The notes: generated by a model from the letters alone, not told the origin. Positions 8,432 through 17,722 are shown, counted from the first letter of the stretch. The stretch: DNA of 52,251 bases from Marinilabilia sp. UBA5340 (GCA_002411085.1 DHQK01000165.1:1-52251); one strand, 5' to 3'. Numbers and translations: made by a program.

Positions 8432-10993
8432 ATGAAACGACTTCAAACAAGCATTTTGGTGGCAATTTTTTGTTTTGGCACCTTACTGACAAATGCAGCA
8501 AACAACAAAAAGTACGTCACCGAAGAAAAAAGCAATGGCAGCTTTTCCGTGGTTGAAAATAATGAATCAGCCCACATGCTGATAGATTCTAATGACGATC
8601 CCGGCGTAATTCGCGCCTTTAATGACCTACAGGAAGACATTTTCCGGGTTTCGGATATCAAACCTGTTATGAACACCGGAAAAGTCAAAGATGCCCAAAA
8701 CGTGATTATTGCCGGAACGCTTGGCCAAAGCAAAATCATTGACAAACTTGTTTCCAAAAACATCATCGATATCGATGAACTGAAGGGAAAGTGGGAAAAA
8801 TTTATCATCAAAACCGTAAAAAACCCTCTGCCCGGTATAGAGAACGCTTTGGTAATTGCCGGTAGCGACAGAAGAGGAACCATCTATGGAATTTACGATT
8901 TGTCGGAGCAAATGGGAGTTTCGCCATGGTACTGGTGGGCAGACGTACCCGTTAAAAAGAAAAAAAACATCTTCGTAAAACCGGGTATTTACACTGACGG
9001 TGAACCAGCGGTACAGTATCGGGGAATATTTTTGAATGATGAAGCACCAAGTCTAACAGGTTGGGTAAAACAAAGATACGGAACCGATTATGGCGACCAT
9101 CGCTTCTACTCACGTGTATTTGAACTGATTCTCCGTCTGAAAGGCAACTACCTTTGGCCTGCGATGTGGGGGTGGGCTTTCTATGCCGACGACCCGATGA
9201 ATAGCAAAGTTGCAGATGAGATGGGGGTAATCATCGGCACATCGCACCACGAGCCCATGGCACGTAATCATCAGGAGTGGGTGCGCAACAGAGATGAATA
9301 CGGTGCATGGAACTACGCCACCAATCAGGAAGTAATTGATGAATTCTTCCGGGAAGGAATAGAAAGGGTAAAAGATACAGAAGACATTATTACCATAGCA
9401 ATGAGGGGCGATGGAGACGAAGCCATGTCGGAAGAAACGAACGTGGAACTACTTGAAAGAGTGGTGGAAAACCAGCGTAAGATAATTGAAGAAGTAACCG
9501 GCCGTCCGGCAGAAGAGACCCCCCAGGTATGGGCACTTTACAAGGAAGTACTGGATTATTACGATCAGGGAATGAGGGTTCCTGAGGATGTCATCATCCT
9601 ATTGGCCGATGACAACTGGGGCAATGTACGTCGTCTCCCCAACGAAGAAGAACTCAAACATCCCGGAGGATGGGGAATGTATTATCACTTCGATTACGTA
9701 GGTGCTCCACGAAACACCAAGTGGTTAAACGTAAGCCCCATTCAACATGTATGGGAACAATTGCAACTGACTTACGATTATGGCGTGGATAAGCTATGGG
9801 TGGTGAATGTAGGCGATCTTAAACCTATGGAATATCCCATAACTTTATTTATGGACATGGCATGGGAACCTACCCGTTATACTGCAGATAATTTATTGGA
9901 ACATCCGCGTGAATTCTGTGCTCAGCAATTCGGTGAAGACCAGGCCGACGAAGCTGCACGCATACTGAATTTGTACAGCAAGTATAACGGGCGCGTAACA
10001 CCAGAAATGCTCGACCGTCACACTTATAATCTCGAAACCGGAGAGTGGAAAAAAGTTTCTGATGAATACATCAAACTGGAAGCAGAGGCCCTGCGTCAAT
10101 ATCTCAGCCTGGATCCGGAATACAAAGATGCTTACCAGCAGCTTATTCTTTACCCGGTTCAGGCTATGGCCAACCTGTACGAAATGTATTATGCCCAGGC
10201 CATGAACCATAAGCTCTATGCCGAAAACAATCCTCGCGCCAATTTCTGGGCTGACAAAGTGGAAGAGGCATTTGGAAGAGATAAGGCATTGAATTACGAT
10301 TACAACAACGTGATGTCTGGTGGTAAATGGAAAAACATGATGTCGCAGAAAAAAATCGGATACACTTCATGGAACGATAACTTTCCAGCTGACAAACTTC
10401 CGGAAATACATCGCATTGAAAACCCGGAAGAAGCTGTTGGCAACTATGTTTTCGAACCCAAAGATGGTTTTATCTCCATTGAAGCACCGCACTATTATGA
10501 GTTGAAAGATGCAGCAGATGCAGAATGGACATTGATTCCACACATTGGACGAACATTGGGTGGGATAGCCGTAATGCCCTATTCCGAGCCATTGGATGGT
10601 GCATCTGTTTCCTACAAAATGGAACTACCCGAAGATGTCAGTTCGGTGACAGTGCATGTGGTAGTGAAATCAACACTGGCTTTTAAACGACTTGAAGGTC
10701 ATCGTTATAAAGTGGGCTTTAATGGTGCCGACGAAAAAGTAATCAACTTTAATGCTGACCTGAACGAAAAGCCGGAAAATATTTACACTGTATTTTACCC
10801 AACTGTGGCTCGCCGGGTTGTGGAGAAAAAAGCTGAATTGCAGGTTCCTGAAACTACGGATGGGCAGCATATACTCACCCTCACTCCTCTCGATCCGGGT
10901 ATTGTATTTGAGAAAATCGTGGTTGATTTTGGCGGATACAAAGATTCCTATCTGTTTGGCAAGGAATCACCTAACAAAAGAATTGTAAACTAA
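8432..10993 (+). CDS. GH115 xylan alpha-1,2-glucuronidase
   Basis: An 853-residue enzyme matching GH115, which removes (4-O-methyl)-D-glucuronic acid from xylan, including internal decorations. It has a cleavable signal peptide (FCFGTLLTNAAN). Characteristic segments include GSDRRGTIYGIYDLSEQMG and SPWYWWADVPV (about 145-173), YRGIFLNDEAPSLTGW, IGTSHHEPMARNHQEW, TIAMRGDGDEAM and LLADDNWGNVRRLP. The last third carries the extra alpha-helical and beta-sandwich domains usual for the family (length 800-950). It is the last gene of the GH8-GH43-GH115 operon and is followed by a strong terminator at 11133-11166. It is the clearest evidence that the operon handles glucuronoxylan. Confidence 0.93.
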   Translation: MKRLQTSILVAIFCFGTLLTNAANNKKYVTEEKSNGSFSVVENNESAHMLIDSNDDPGVIRAFNDLQEDIFRVSDIKPVMNTGKVKDAQNVIIAGTLGQSKIIDKLVSKNIIDIDELKGKWEKFIIKTVKNPLPGIENALVIAGSDRRGTIYGIYDLSEQMGVSPWYWWADVPVKKKKNIFVKPGIYTDGEPAVQYRGIFLNDEAPSLTGWVKQRYGTDYGDHRFYSRVFELILRLKGNYLWPAMWGWAFYADDPMNSKVADEMGVIIGTSHHEPMARNHQEWVRNRDEYGAWNYATNQEVIDEFFREGIERVKDTEDIITIAMRGDGDEAMSEETNVELLERVVENQRKIIEEVTGRPAEETPQVWALYKEVLDYYDQGMRVPEDVIILLADDNWGNVRRLPNEEELKHPGGWGMYYHFDYVGAPRNTKWLNVSPIQHVWEQLQLTYDYGVDKLWVVNVGDLKPMEYPITLFMDMAWEPTRYTADNLLEHPREFCAQQFGEDQADEAARILNLYSKYNGRVTPEMLDRHTYNLETGEWKKVSDEYIKLEAEALRQYLSLDPEYKDAYQQLILYPVQAMANLYEMYYAQAMNHKLYAENNPRANFWADKVEEAFGRDKALNYDYNNVMSGGKWKNMMSQKKIGYTSWNDNFPADKLPEIHRIENPEEAVGNYVFEPKDGFISIEAPHYYELKDAADAEWTLIPHIGRTLGGIAVMPYSEPLDGASVSYKMELPEDVSSVTVHVVVKSTLAFKRLEGHRYKVGFNGADEKVINFNADLNEKPENIYTVFYPTVARRVVEKKAELQVPETTDGQHILTLTPLDPGIVFEKIVVDFGGYKDSYLFGKESPNKRIVN

Positions 10994-11132
10994 GGGAATA
11001 GCTAAGAGTCAAAAACCTTTGGAATACAAGAATACGTCATCTTTAAGCCATCTTTACCAATTCATTTACCTGGTTTAAGTGAATTTAGATGTAAAGGATG
11101 ATAAAAATATCGGATTTATATTCAACAGCTGT

Positions 11133-11166
11133 AAAACCCCGTCAGTATTCCTGAACGGGGTTTTTC
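11133..11166 (+). terminator. Intrinsic terminator of the GH8-GH43-GH115 operon
   Basis: AACCCCGTCAG pairs with CTGAACGGGGTT (one bulged A) around a TATTC loop and is followed by a T-run. It sits 140 bp after the GH115 stop. Confidence 0.85.
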
Positions 11167-11245
11167 TATTGTCATAGGATTTACCTTACTTATGGAATCA
11201 ATTAAAAGAATCCATAAAAAACAGTGTCGATTGATCCAACCCCAT

Positions 11246-11253
11246 TATATTTG
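11246..11253 (+). promoter_or_regulatory. -7 box upstream of the methyltransferase gene
   Basis: TATATTTG is a perfect TAnnTTTG match ending 33 bp before the start codon at 11287. The -33 element is not obvious. It supports independent transcription after the preceding terminator. Confidence 0.55.
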
Positions 11254-11286
11254 TAATGTTTACACTCGAAACACCCCTTCCTGCTC

Positions 11287-12021
11287 ATGTACAAAATATT
11301 AAAAAAGACAATTCAATCATTGATCCCTTCTCACCTTCTCTTCAGGTTTGAATCTCCTTTGAGGTATTTTTATTATCTGTTTTTTATTGGCAATCGTTTT
11401 CAATGCAATATTTGTAAGAAAAAGATCCGGTGTTTTATTACAACTGAGAATGACAAACTATGTCCCAGATGTGGAAGTCTGCAAAGAACCAGGAGATTGT
11501 GGCATGTAATAGATACTGAATTCTTAAACTCCAAATCACAAATTCTTGATTTTTCTCCATCAAGGTGTTTTTACCACCTCATGAAAAAGAAGAATATCCA
11601 TTACATCAGCTCTGATCTATCCGGGAATTTCCTTTCAGAGAAGTCTTATGACATAAAAGCGATAGATACAGAAAATGAGACTTTTGATTTGATCATTTGT
11701 TACCACATCCTTGAGCATATTGACGACGATATGCAAGCAATGAAAGAACTTCTGCGAGTTCTAAAGAGAGGGGGATTTTGTTTGGTGCAGACGCCTTTTA
11801 AAGAAGGTCAGATTTACGAAAACCAAAATATCAAAACACCAAAGGAAAGAGAAATACATTTCGGTCAAGCAGATCACCTACGAATTTATTCTGTAAAAGG
11901 ATTGACTGCCAGACTTGAGCATGTTGGTTTCATTGTAGAGACAAGAGAATTTAACGAAACACAGGAAAACAAGCACGGATTTAAAACAAAGGAAACCATC
12001 CTAATGTGTAAAAAGAAATGA
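11287..12021 (+). CDS. SAM-dependent methyltransferase with N-terminal zinc ribbon
   Basis: A 244-residue protein of the class I methyltransferase fold (Methyltransf_11 type). The segment CYHILEHIDDDMQAMKELLR followed by VLKRGGFCLVQTPF is the classic post-motif II/III region. Upstream is a small zinc-ribbon-like module with two CxxC pairs (C40/C43 and C59/C62). Motif I is degenerate: the usual DxGxGxG loop reads LDFSPSRCFYHL, as in some methyltransferases found in surface-polysaccharide clusters. No signal peptide is seen, so it should be cytoplasmic. Its substrate is unknown. It has its own promoter and is bounded by terminators on both sides, so it is not part of the neighbouring sugar operons. 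Confidence 0.75.
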   Translation: MYKILKKTIQSLIPSHLLFRFESPLRYFYYLFFIGNRFQCNICKKKIRCFITTENDKLCPRCGSLQRTRRLWHVIDTEFLNSKSQILDFSPSRCFYHLMKKKNIHYISSDLSGNFLSEKSYDIKAIDTENETFDLIICYHILEHIDDDMQAMKELLRVLKRGGFCLVQTPFKEGQIYENQNIKTPKEREIHFGQADHLRIYSVKGLTARLEHVGFIVETREFNETQENKHGFKTKETILMCKKK

Positions 12022-12117
12022 TTAGTTGACCTATAGTTCTTCTTATTTACGTTGGCAATTCAACTAATTCGGGAACCAGGATTGATATATCCATATTGTA
12101 GGATGCAAAAAATAAAG

Positions 12118-12150
12118 AAAAGCCCTACCTTTTTATTTGGCAGGGCTTTT
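12118..12150. terminator. Bidirectional terminator between methyltransferase and ara operon
   Basis: AAAAGCCCT at 12118-12126 pairs with AGGGCTTTT at 12142-12150, with an inner CC/GG pair. T-rich tracts follow on both strands (TTTTCTTCG on plus, TTTTCTTTATTTTTT on minus). It serves the convergent methyltransferase and GH51 genes. Confidence 0.85.
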
Positions 12151-12174
12151 CTTCGTTTTACTAAAATATATCAA

Positions 12175-13719
12175 TTATTGCAATTGCAATGTAGCTACAG
12201 CATGTGCTGGCAGCGTAACGGTCAACACACCATTTTTAATTTTGAAACCTGAAAAGTCAACAGGCTTAACGGTCTCAGGAGCATCAAAAGCGTTATAGGA
12301 ATTAAATTCAGGCGCAGTCAATACAGATGCAGCAACCACTTTGCTAAGGTTACCACCTTCTACATCTACCTCTACCACTTGTTCTTTTTCAGCATCAAGG
12401 TTACAAAGGCTGACATTCACTTTGCCATCTTTTTTGGAAGCAGTTCCGCTCACAGCAGGAATTTTTTCTCCGTCCACCTCGTAATCTTCTGTTTGAAGTA
12501 GCTCAGGAATATAAGTTGCATCCTGATGTACCTTGTACATATTGAATACATGGTAAGTTGGAGTCAGCACCATTTTGTCGCCTTCAGTCAGAATCATCGC
12601 CTGCAACACATTAACAACCTGAGCGATATTGGCCATCTGAACGCGCTCGGCATGCTGATGGAAAATATTGAAGGTCACAGCAGCAATCAATGCATCACGC
12701 ATGGAGTTTTGCTGAAACAAATGTCCGGGATCTGCTCCAGGTTCTACATCGGTCCAGATTCCCCATTCGTCAACAAGAAGCGGAAGGTTCTTTTCGGGAT
12801 CATATTTGTCCATCACATTGGAATGCTTTGTAACCAGCTCATCCATGAACAAAGCATTTTTCAGACCGCTAAAATAAAGATCTTCTCCAAATCCTGTCGC
12901 TGCAGACTTATTGTTCCAGTCACCTGTAGCGATGGTATAGTAATGCACTGAAAGTGCATCCATATTTCGGGCAGCTCTTTTCATCAATACATCGGTCCAG
13001 TTGTAGTCGCCCCCATTGGCCCCACACCCTACACGTTCAAACTTATCACCGCCATAAAGTCCGGCATAGAGCGAATATTGACGTAACAGGTCACTATAGT
13101 ATTCGGGGCGCATGTCTCCTCCACAACCCCAGCTTTCGTTCCCAATACCAAGAAATTTAACATCCCAGGGTTCTTCGCGTCCATTTTCGCGACGCCAGTT
13201 GGCCATTGGAATATCTTCATCTGACGTCATGTATTCGATCCACTCCACCATCTCGGTTACGGTTCCGCTACCAACATTGGCAGAGATGTAGGGATCGGCA
13301 CCAATCATTTCACAAAGATTCAGGAACTCGTGTGTACCAAAGCTGTTGTCTTCAATAGAACCACCCCAGAAATAGTTCTTGATTTTAGGACGTTCACTTT
13401 TGGGGCCCACTCCGTCTTTCCAGTGATAAGTATCGGCAAAGCAACCACCGGGCCAGCGCAGCACCGGAATATTTAGTTCTTTTAAGGCGTCCAGGATATC
13501 CTTTCGATAACCATTAACATTGGGAATGTCAGAATCCGGACCGACCCAGATACCATCATAAATGCAACGCCCCAAATGCTCGGCGAAATGACCATAGATA
13601 TTTTTATTTATGGTCTGCTCTGCATTGTTAAAATCCAGGTTCATTTTATTCTGGGATACTGCAGGTAACGCCAAAATAAAAATGGCAACCAAAGTCAAAA
13701 ATAGATTCTTTTGTTTCAT
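12175..13719 (-). CDS. GH51 alpha-L-arabinofuranosidase
   Basis: A 514-residue enzyme that would release terminal L-arabinofuranose from arabinoxylan or arabinan oligosaccharides. Family features: NIYGHFAEHLGRCIYDGIWVG near 40-60, RWPGGCFADTYHWKDGVGP near 88-106, acid/base Glu195 in GIGNESWGCGG, and nucleophile Glu318 in LVDEWG. A signal peptide (LALPAVSQ) indicates export, probably to the periplasm; bacterial GH51 enzymes are often cytoplasmic. The C-terminal beta-sandwich is complete. It is the last gene of the ara operon, 38 bp after GH43, and is followed by a terminator. It supplies arabinose to the catabolic genes upstream. Confidence 0.93.
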   Translation of the reverse strand: MKQKNLFLTLVAIFILALPAVSQNKMNLDFNNAEQTINKNIYGHFAEHLGRCIYDGIWVGPDSDIPNVNGYRKDILDALKELNIPVLRWPGGCFADTYHWKDGVGPKSERPKIKNYFWGGSIEDNSFGTHEFLNLCEMIGADPYISANVGSGTVTEMVEWIEYMTSDEDIPMANWRRENGREEPWDVKFLGIGNESWGCGGDMRPEYYSDLLRQYSLYAGLYGGDKFERVGCGANGGDYNWTDVLMKRAARNMDALSVHYYTIATGDWNNKSAATGFGEDLYFSGLKNALFMDELVTKHSNVMDKYDPEKNLPLLVDEWGIWTDVEPGADPGHLFQQNSMRDALIAAVTFNIFHQHAERVQMANIAQVVNVLQAMILTEGDKMVLTPTYHVFNMYKVHQDATYIPELLQTEDYEVDGEKIPAVSGTASKKDGKVNVSLCNLDAEKEQVVEVDVEGGNLSKVVAASVLTAPEFNSYNAFDAPETVKPVDFSGFKIKNGVLTVTLPAHAVATLQLQ

Positions 13720-13757
13720 CTTGAACTGGTTTTAATTTATTAGTGGATATTGTTTCA

Positions 13758-15098
13758 TTATTCAAATTGAATCCAATCAATTGCAACGGGATTATCCCCA
13801 ACATTTACAAGATAAAGATCATTAACCCCCTCGGGGACAGACAACAACCCATTATTTAAGCTTTGCCATCCTTCATTTCCGGAGATGGCTACTTCACTCA
13901 CAAGCGTACCGTCAGCGCCATTCAGTCTTATTTCTATCTGCCCACCTTGAGAAGACTGTGCCTTGATCTTTAAGTTATCAAAACTTTTATCATCGAAACC
14001 AACCTTATTATAACGAACCCAGTTGTTCTTCTCCGGCAGCATAATTCTCCAGCCTTTATGAGGGTCAGATGAATCCACAAACTCATAATTAACCCGGCTG
14101 CCTCGCGATTCACTATAGCGATCCACCTGTATTTTTGTATCTGCAGGGGTGATGCCTACCCCCCGAAGTGTTGGCACTACCTCCTGAATTGTTCCATCAG
14201 CATTAAAAAACAAACTATCCGCTTTGATGGAACGGTTTTTATCAAAATCAGGAGACAAATCATTATGATGATAAAACAGATACCACTGATCACGGTATTC
14301 AATAATAGAGTGATGATTGGTCCAACACTCCACAGGAGATTCTTTCATAATCACTCCCTTAAACTCAAACGGCCCCATCGGACTGTCTCCCATAGCATAA
14401 ACCAGGCGTTCGGTTGTTTCAGGCACATGCGGAAAAGTAAAATAATACTTCCCCTGACGCTCGAACAAATAAGGGCCCTCCTTAAACTTTGCAGGAAGAT
14501 CCACAACCTGTTTGGGTTCGGTTGCCAGTTCCAGCATATTTTCCTTCAGCTTTGCCATGTAAAGTGTTTCACCACCACCCCAATACAGATAGGCCTGCCC
14601 ATCTGTATCGATAAAAACATTAGGATCAATCCCGAATACCCCTTCCATGGGTTTCTCCTGAGGAATAAAAGGTCCCTCGGGCGAATCGGCAACGGCAACT
14701 CCTATGCGGCGGCCTCTTCCTTCCGACTTGTCTTTGGCTGTAGATGGGAAATAGAAATAATACTTACCGTCTTTCTCAATGCAATCGGGAGCCCACATGC
14801 TATATGTAGAAGGATCCACCCAGGGCACATCATACTGGCTCAAGATGACCCCGTGATCTTCCCATTGAGTCAGGTTTTCGGAAGAATAAACATGATAATC
14901 TTCCATGCAAAACCAGTTAGCAAATCGCCCTGAATCAAGCCTTATGTCATGCGACGGGTAAACATAAACCCTATTATTAAAGACGCGGGCTGAAGGATCG
15001 GCAGTGAACTCATCCATTATCAACGGATTTTGTGCACCAATTTCCGCAATTGAGAAAACAATTAAAATCAGAAGAAGAGTGGCCTTTTTCATGATCAA
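13758..15098 (-). CDS. GH43 arabinofuranosidase/xylosidase with C-terminal CBM6-like domain
   Basis: A 446-residue secreted enzyme. The signal peptide ends near IGAQ; Met3 (MKKATLL) is an equally good start. The GH43 propeller spans about 25-320, with Asp in MDEFTADPSARVF as likely base, Asp in GIDPNVFIDTDG as pKa modulator and Glu in KFKEGPYLFER as acid. Residues 335-446 form a CBM6-like sandwich (WVRYNKVGF, GGQIEIRLNG, AIDWIQFE). It is co-transcribed with araB upstream and GH51 downstream, so an exo-acting alpha-L-arabinofuranosidase role is most likely; beta-xylosidase cannot be excluded. Its gene is separated from araB by a 77-nt spacer that carries a hairpin. Confidence 0.85.
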   Translation of the reverse strand: MIMKKATLLLILIVFSIAEIGAQNPLIMDEFTADPSARVFNNRVYVYPSHDIRLDSGRFANWFCMEDYHVYSSENLTQWEDHGVILSQYDVPWVDPSTYSMWAPDCIEKDGKYYFYFPSTAKDKSEGRGRRIGVAVADSPEGPFIPQEKPMEGVFGIDPNVFIDTDGQAYLYWGGGETLYMAKLKENMLELATEPKQVVDLPAKFKEGPYLFERQGKYYFTFPHVPETTERLVYAMGDSPMGPFEFKGVIMKESPVECWTNHHSIIEYRDQWYLFYHHNDLSPDFDKNRSIKADSLFFNADGTIQEVVPTLRGVGITPADTKIQVDRYSESRGSRVNYEFVDSSDPHKGWRIMLPEKNNWVRYNKVGFDDKSFDNLKIKAQSSQGGQIEIRLNGADGTLVSEVAISGNEGWQSLNNGLLSVPEGVNDLYLVNVGDNPVAIDWIQFE

Positions 15099-15119
15099 TA
15101 CAGTATTAAATGAATATGA

Positions 15120-15148
15120 GGTGCGACCTGAAAAAACAGGTCAACACC
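15120..15148 (-). other. Intercistronic hairpin between araB and GH43
   Basis: GACCTG-AAAAAA-CAGGTC (15125-15142) is extended by GGTG/CACC across a small internal loop. The T-stretch lies in the loop on the coding strand, not after the stem, so this is unlikely to be a terminator. RNA processing or stabilisation is an inference. Confidence 0.45.
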
Positions 15149-15175
15149 CTGAAGATAAAAATTTAAAATAAATCC

Positions 15176-16846
15176 TTACAATTCGTTCTCTGTAAAAGCA
15201 CCCAATTTCAGATACTTATTGTAAATATCTTCATACTTCTTTACATTCTCAGCAATGGGCGTATACTCTTTTTCAAATCCTTGTCCCATTTGTTTCTGAG
15301 CTTCTTCTACATTGCTATAAACACCAGCCACCACGGCAGCAAACATACCAGCACCAACGGCACAGGTCTGCTCGGTGGCAGCCACTTTAATCGGCATATT
15401 TAAAACATCGGCCAGGGTCTGCATCACAAAAGGAGATTTGCGAGCCACACCACCAAGACCAATTACAGCTTTGAGTTCAACACCTTCTTCACGAAATCGA
15501 TCTACAATGGCTTTGGAACCAAAGGCAGTAGCTTCAACCAATGCACGGAAGATTCGTGGAGCAGATGACCCAAGCGTAAGACCTGCAATAGAACCAGTCA
15601 CTTCCTGACTTGCGTCAGGAGTACGACGACCATTCATCCAATCTACTGCAATAATGGAGGACTCATCAACTGAAATATTCATGGCTTCCTTACTCAATTC
15701 AGGAATAATCTTGTCAATGGTTTCCTCAATCAACTTTTGACGGGTTTCTGCATCAACCAAATCAGTTTTTCCCAGAATATTATTAAGCGGCCAGGCTACC
15801 ACATTTTTAAACCAGGCATAGATATCGCCAAATCCGGACTGGCCGGCTTCCAAGCCTACATAGCCCGGGACTACGGATCCATCAACTTGTCCGCAGATGC
15901 CTTTCACCAGTTTATCACCGATTTGTTCGTAATCAGCAATCATAATATCGCAGGTAGAAGTACCAATAGCACGCGCCAGCACATTGGAGGTGGCTCCACC
16001 GCCGACAGCACCCATGTGACAATCAAAAGCACTGACACCAACCACTACATCAGTAGATAATCCAAGCTTTTCTGCCCATTCGGGAGTAAGAGTACCTACT
16101 TTGGTATCACTGGCATAAGTATCATTAAACAACCGATCGCGGAAACCCTTCAGCAATGGATCCAATTCCGTAAGGAACTCTTCGGGAGGAAGTCCGCCCC
16201 AGCTCTCATGCCACATAGCTTTGTGACCAGCAGCACAACGACTGCGCACCACCTGATCAGGCTTTTCTGTTCCTGTAATGAGTGATGGCATCCAGTCGGC
16301 ATGTTCAATCCAGGAGTATGCCGCTTTGCGAACCGCCTCATCTTCGCGCAAAACATGAAGAGCTTTGGCCCATACCCATTCTGAGGAATACACACCTCCT
16401 TCGAATTGAGTATAATCCACATCCCATTTACGGGCAAGTTCGTTAATCTCAGCAGCCTCTTTTACTGCTGTGTGATCTTTCCAAAGGATAAACATGGCAT
16501 TGGGATTCTCTGCAAATTCAGGTCTGAGTGCCAGAGGAGTACCAGCTTCATCCACAAACACAGGAGTACTTCCTGTTGTATCGAAAGACATCCCCACCAC
16601 ATTTTCAGCGACACCGGCGCCGGCTTCTTTCAATGCTGTTTTGACAGTATATTCCAATACTTCGATATAATCAAGTGGGTGCTGCCGATAACGGTTGGCA
16701 GCAGGATCGCAAAACTTACCTTCTATCCATCGGGGATAATGCTTAACTGCCTGAGAAACTTCTTCTCCGGTTTGTACATCAACCACCACGGCACGGGCAG
16801 AATCTGACCCGTAATCCAATCCTATGACATATTTTTTTGAACTCAT
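15176..16846 (-). CDS. araB: Ribulokinase AraB
   Basis: A 556-residue FGGY-family carbohydrate kinase that phosphorylates L-ribulose to L-ribulose 5-phosphate with ATP in the cytoplasm. It has the N-terminal phosphate-binding segment GLDYGSDSARAVVVD, the family-typical FDTTGSTPVFVDEAGTPLAL and WKDHTA regions near 108-145, and a C-terminal ATP-binding part with GLGGVARKSPFVMQTLADV. Length matches ribulokinases (about 550-570), longer than xylulokinases (about 500), and it is placed between araD and the arabinofuranosidases. It starts 186 nt after araD, the longest internal gap in the operon, which contains a GC-rich hairpin. Confidence 0.95.
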   Translation of the reverse strand: MSSKKYVIGLDYGSDSARAVVVDVQTGEEVSQAVKHYPRWIEGKFCDPAANRYRQHPLDYIEVLEYTVKTALKEAGAGVAENVVGMSFDTTGSTPVFVDEAGTPLALRPEFAENPNAMFILWKDHTAVKEAAEINELARKWDVDYTQFEGGVYSSEWVWAKALHVLREDEAVRKAAYSWIEHADWMPSLITGTEKPDQVVRSRCAAGHKAMWHESWGGLPPEEFLTELDPLLKGFRDRLFNDTYASDTKVGTLTPEWAEKLGLSTDVVVGVSAFDCHMGAVGGGATSNVLARAIGTSTCDIMIADYEQIGDKLVKGICGQVDGSVVPGYVGLEAGQSGFGDIYAWFKNVVAWPLNNILGKTDLVDAETRQKLIEETIDKIIPELSKEAMNISVDESSIIAVDWMNGRRTPDASQEVTGSIAGLTLGSSAPRIFRALVEATAFGSKAIVDRFREEGVELKAVIGLGGVARKSPFVMQTLADVLNMPIKVAATEQTCAVGAGMFAAVVAGVYSNVEEAQKQMGQGFEKEYTPIAENVKKYEDIYNKYLKLGAFTENEL

Positions 16847-16981
16847 TGTTTTCAGTTTTTTTAGTCAGTAGTTTTTAGATAGTAGTTCTTATCAGCATAT
16901 TTCCTAAGCTATTGGTTCCAATGCGTAAGGATCTGCTTAAACATACTATTCGAAAACTAAGCAATGTTTTTTGGTATAAGT

Positions 16982-17004
16982 CCCGGGCCTGGAATTGGCC
17001 CGGG
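16982..17004 (-). other. GC-rich hairpin between araD and araB
   Basis: CCCGGGCC (16982-16989) and GGCCCGGG (16997-17004) form a perfect 8-bp stem with a 7-nt loop. No T-run follows on the coding (minus) strand. It stands out in an AT-rich genome and lies 28 bp after the araD stop. A partial terminator or an mRNA-stabilising 3' end for the araR-araA-symporter-araD part is possible. Confidence 0.5.
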
Positions 17005-17032
17005 GTAAGAGAGAATGATACCGGGACATCAA

Positions 17033-17722
17033 TTATTTCTGTCCGTAATAAGCGTTGGCACCATGTTTACGATCGAAATGTTTCTTGGTAAGAAGGGGAT
17101 TCATCGTTACATCGGGATTCACCGACTTGCTAACAAAAGCCATTTTAGCGACTGCTTCCATCACTACGCTGTTATGAACAGCCTCATGTGCATCCTTTCC
17201 CCAGGTAAAAGGTCCGTGATTTTTTACAATCACTCCCGGAATATGATTGGGATTCTTATCTGCAAAAGCTTCCACAATTACTGTTCCGGTTTCCTTTTCG
17301 TACGCTCCTTCTACTTCCTCTTTTGTCATATCCCGGGTGCATGGAATATCACTGGCAAAATAGTCGGCATGTGTTGTCCCTATGATTGGAATATCCACAC
17401 CTGCCTGTGCCCAGGCTGTAGCATAGGAGGAGTGGGTATGCACCACTCCTCCTATTTCAGGAAAATTCTTATACAATTCAATATGGGTGGGAGTATCCGA
17501 AGAAGGTTTCAGTTGACCTTCCACCACGTTGCCTTCCAGATCCAGCACCACCATATCATCGGCTTTCATATCGTCATAAGCCACTCCGCTGGGCTTGATG
17601 ACCACCAACCCTTTTTCACGATCAATTGCGCTCACATTTCCCCAGGTGAAAATTACCAGGTTGTGCTTCACCAAATCAAGGTTAGCCTGAAAAACGTCCT
17701 CTTTTAACTGTTTTAAATCCAT
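17033..17722 (-). CDS. araD: L-ribulose-5-phosphate 4-epimerase AraD
   Basis: A 229-residue class II aldolase/epimerase that converts L-ribulose 5-phosphate to D-xylulose 5-phosphate. The Zn ligands are H95 and H97 (VVHTHSSYATAWAQ) and H169 (VKNHGPF); D76 (SSDTPTH) and D120 (TTHADYF) fit known active-site positions. FTWGNVSAID near 25-34 is the phosphate/substrate loop. Length equals the E. coli enzyme (231). It lies 15 bp after the symporter gene, so the two are co-transcribed. This is the last step before the pentose phosphate pathway. Confidence 0.96.
   Translation of the reverse strand: MDLKQLKEDVFQANLDLVKHNLVIFTWGNVSAIDREKGLVVIKPSGVAYDDMKADDMVVLDLEGNVVEGQLKPSSDTPTHIELYKNFPEIGGVVHTHSSYATAWAQAGVDIPIIGTTHADYFASDIPCTRDMTKEEVEGAYEKETGTVIVEAFADKNPNHIPGVIVKNHGPFTWGKDAHEAVHNSVVMEAVAKMAFVSKSVNPDVTMNPLLTKKHFDRKHGANAYYGQK

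Noticed and set aside
12052..12252. 66-codon plus-strand reading frame
   Set aside because: It runs through the bidirectional terminator and into the 3' end of the GH51 gene on the other strand.
14265..14933. 222-codon plus-strand reading frame
   Set aside because: Antisense shadow of the GH43 gene in the ara operon; composition typical of a complement frame.
17015..17707. 230-codon plus-strand reading frame
   Set aside because: Antisense shadow covering araD exactly; araD has all zinc ligands.
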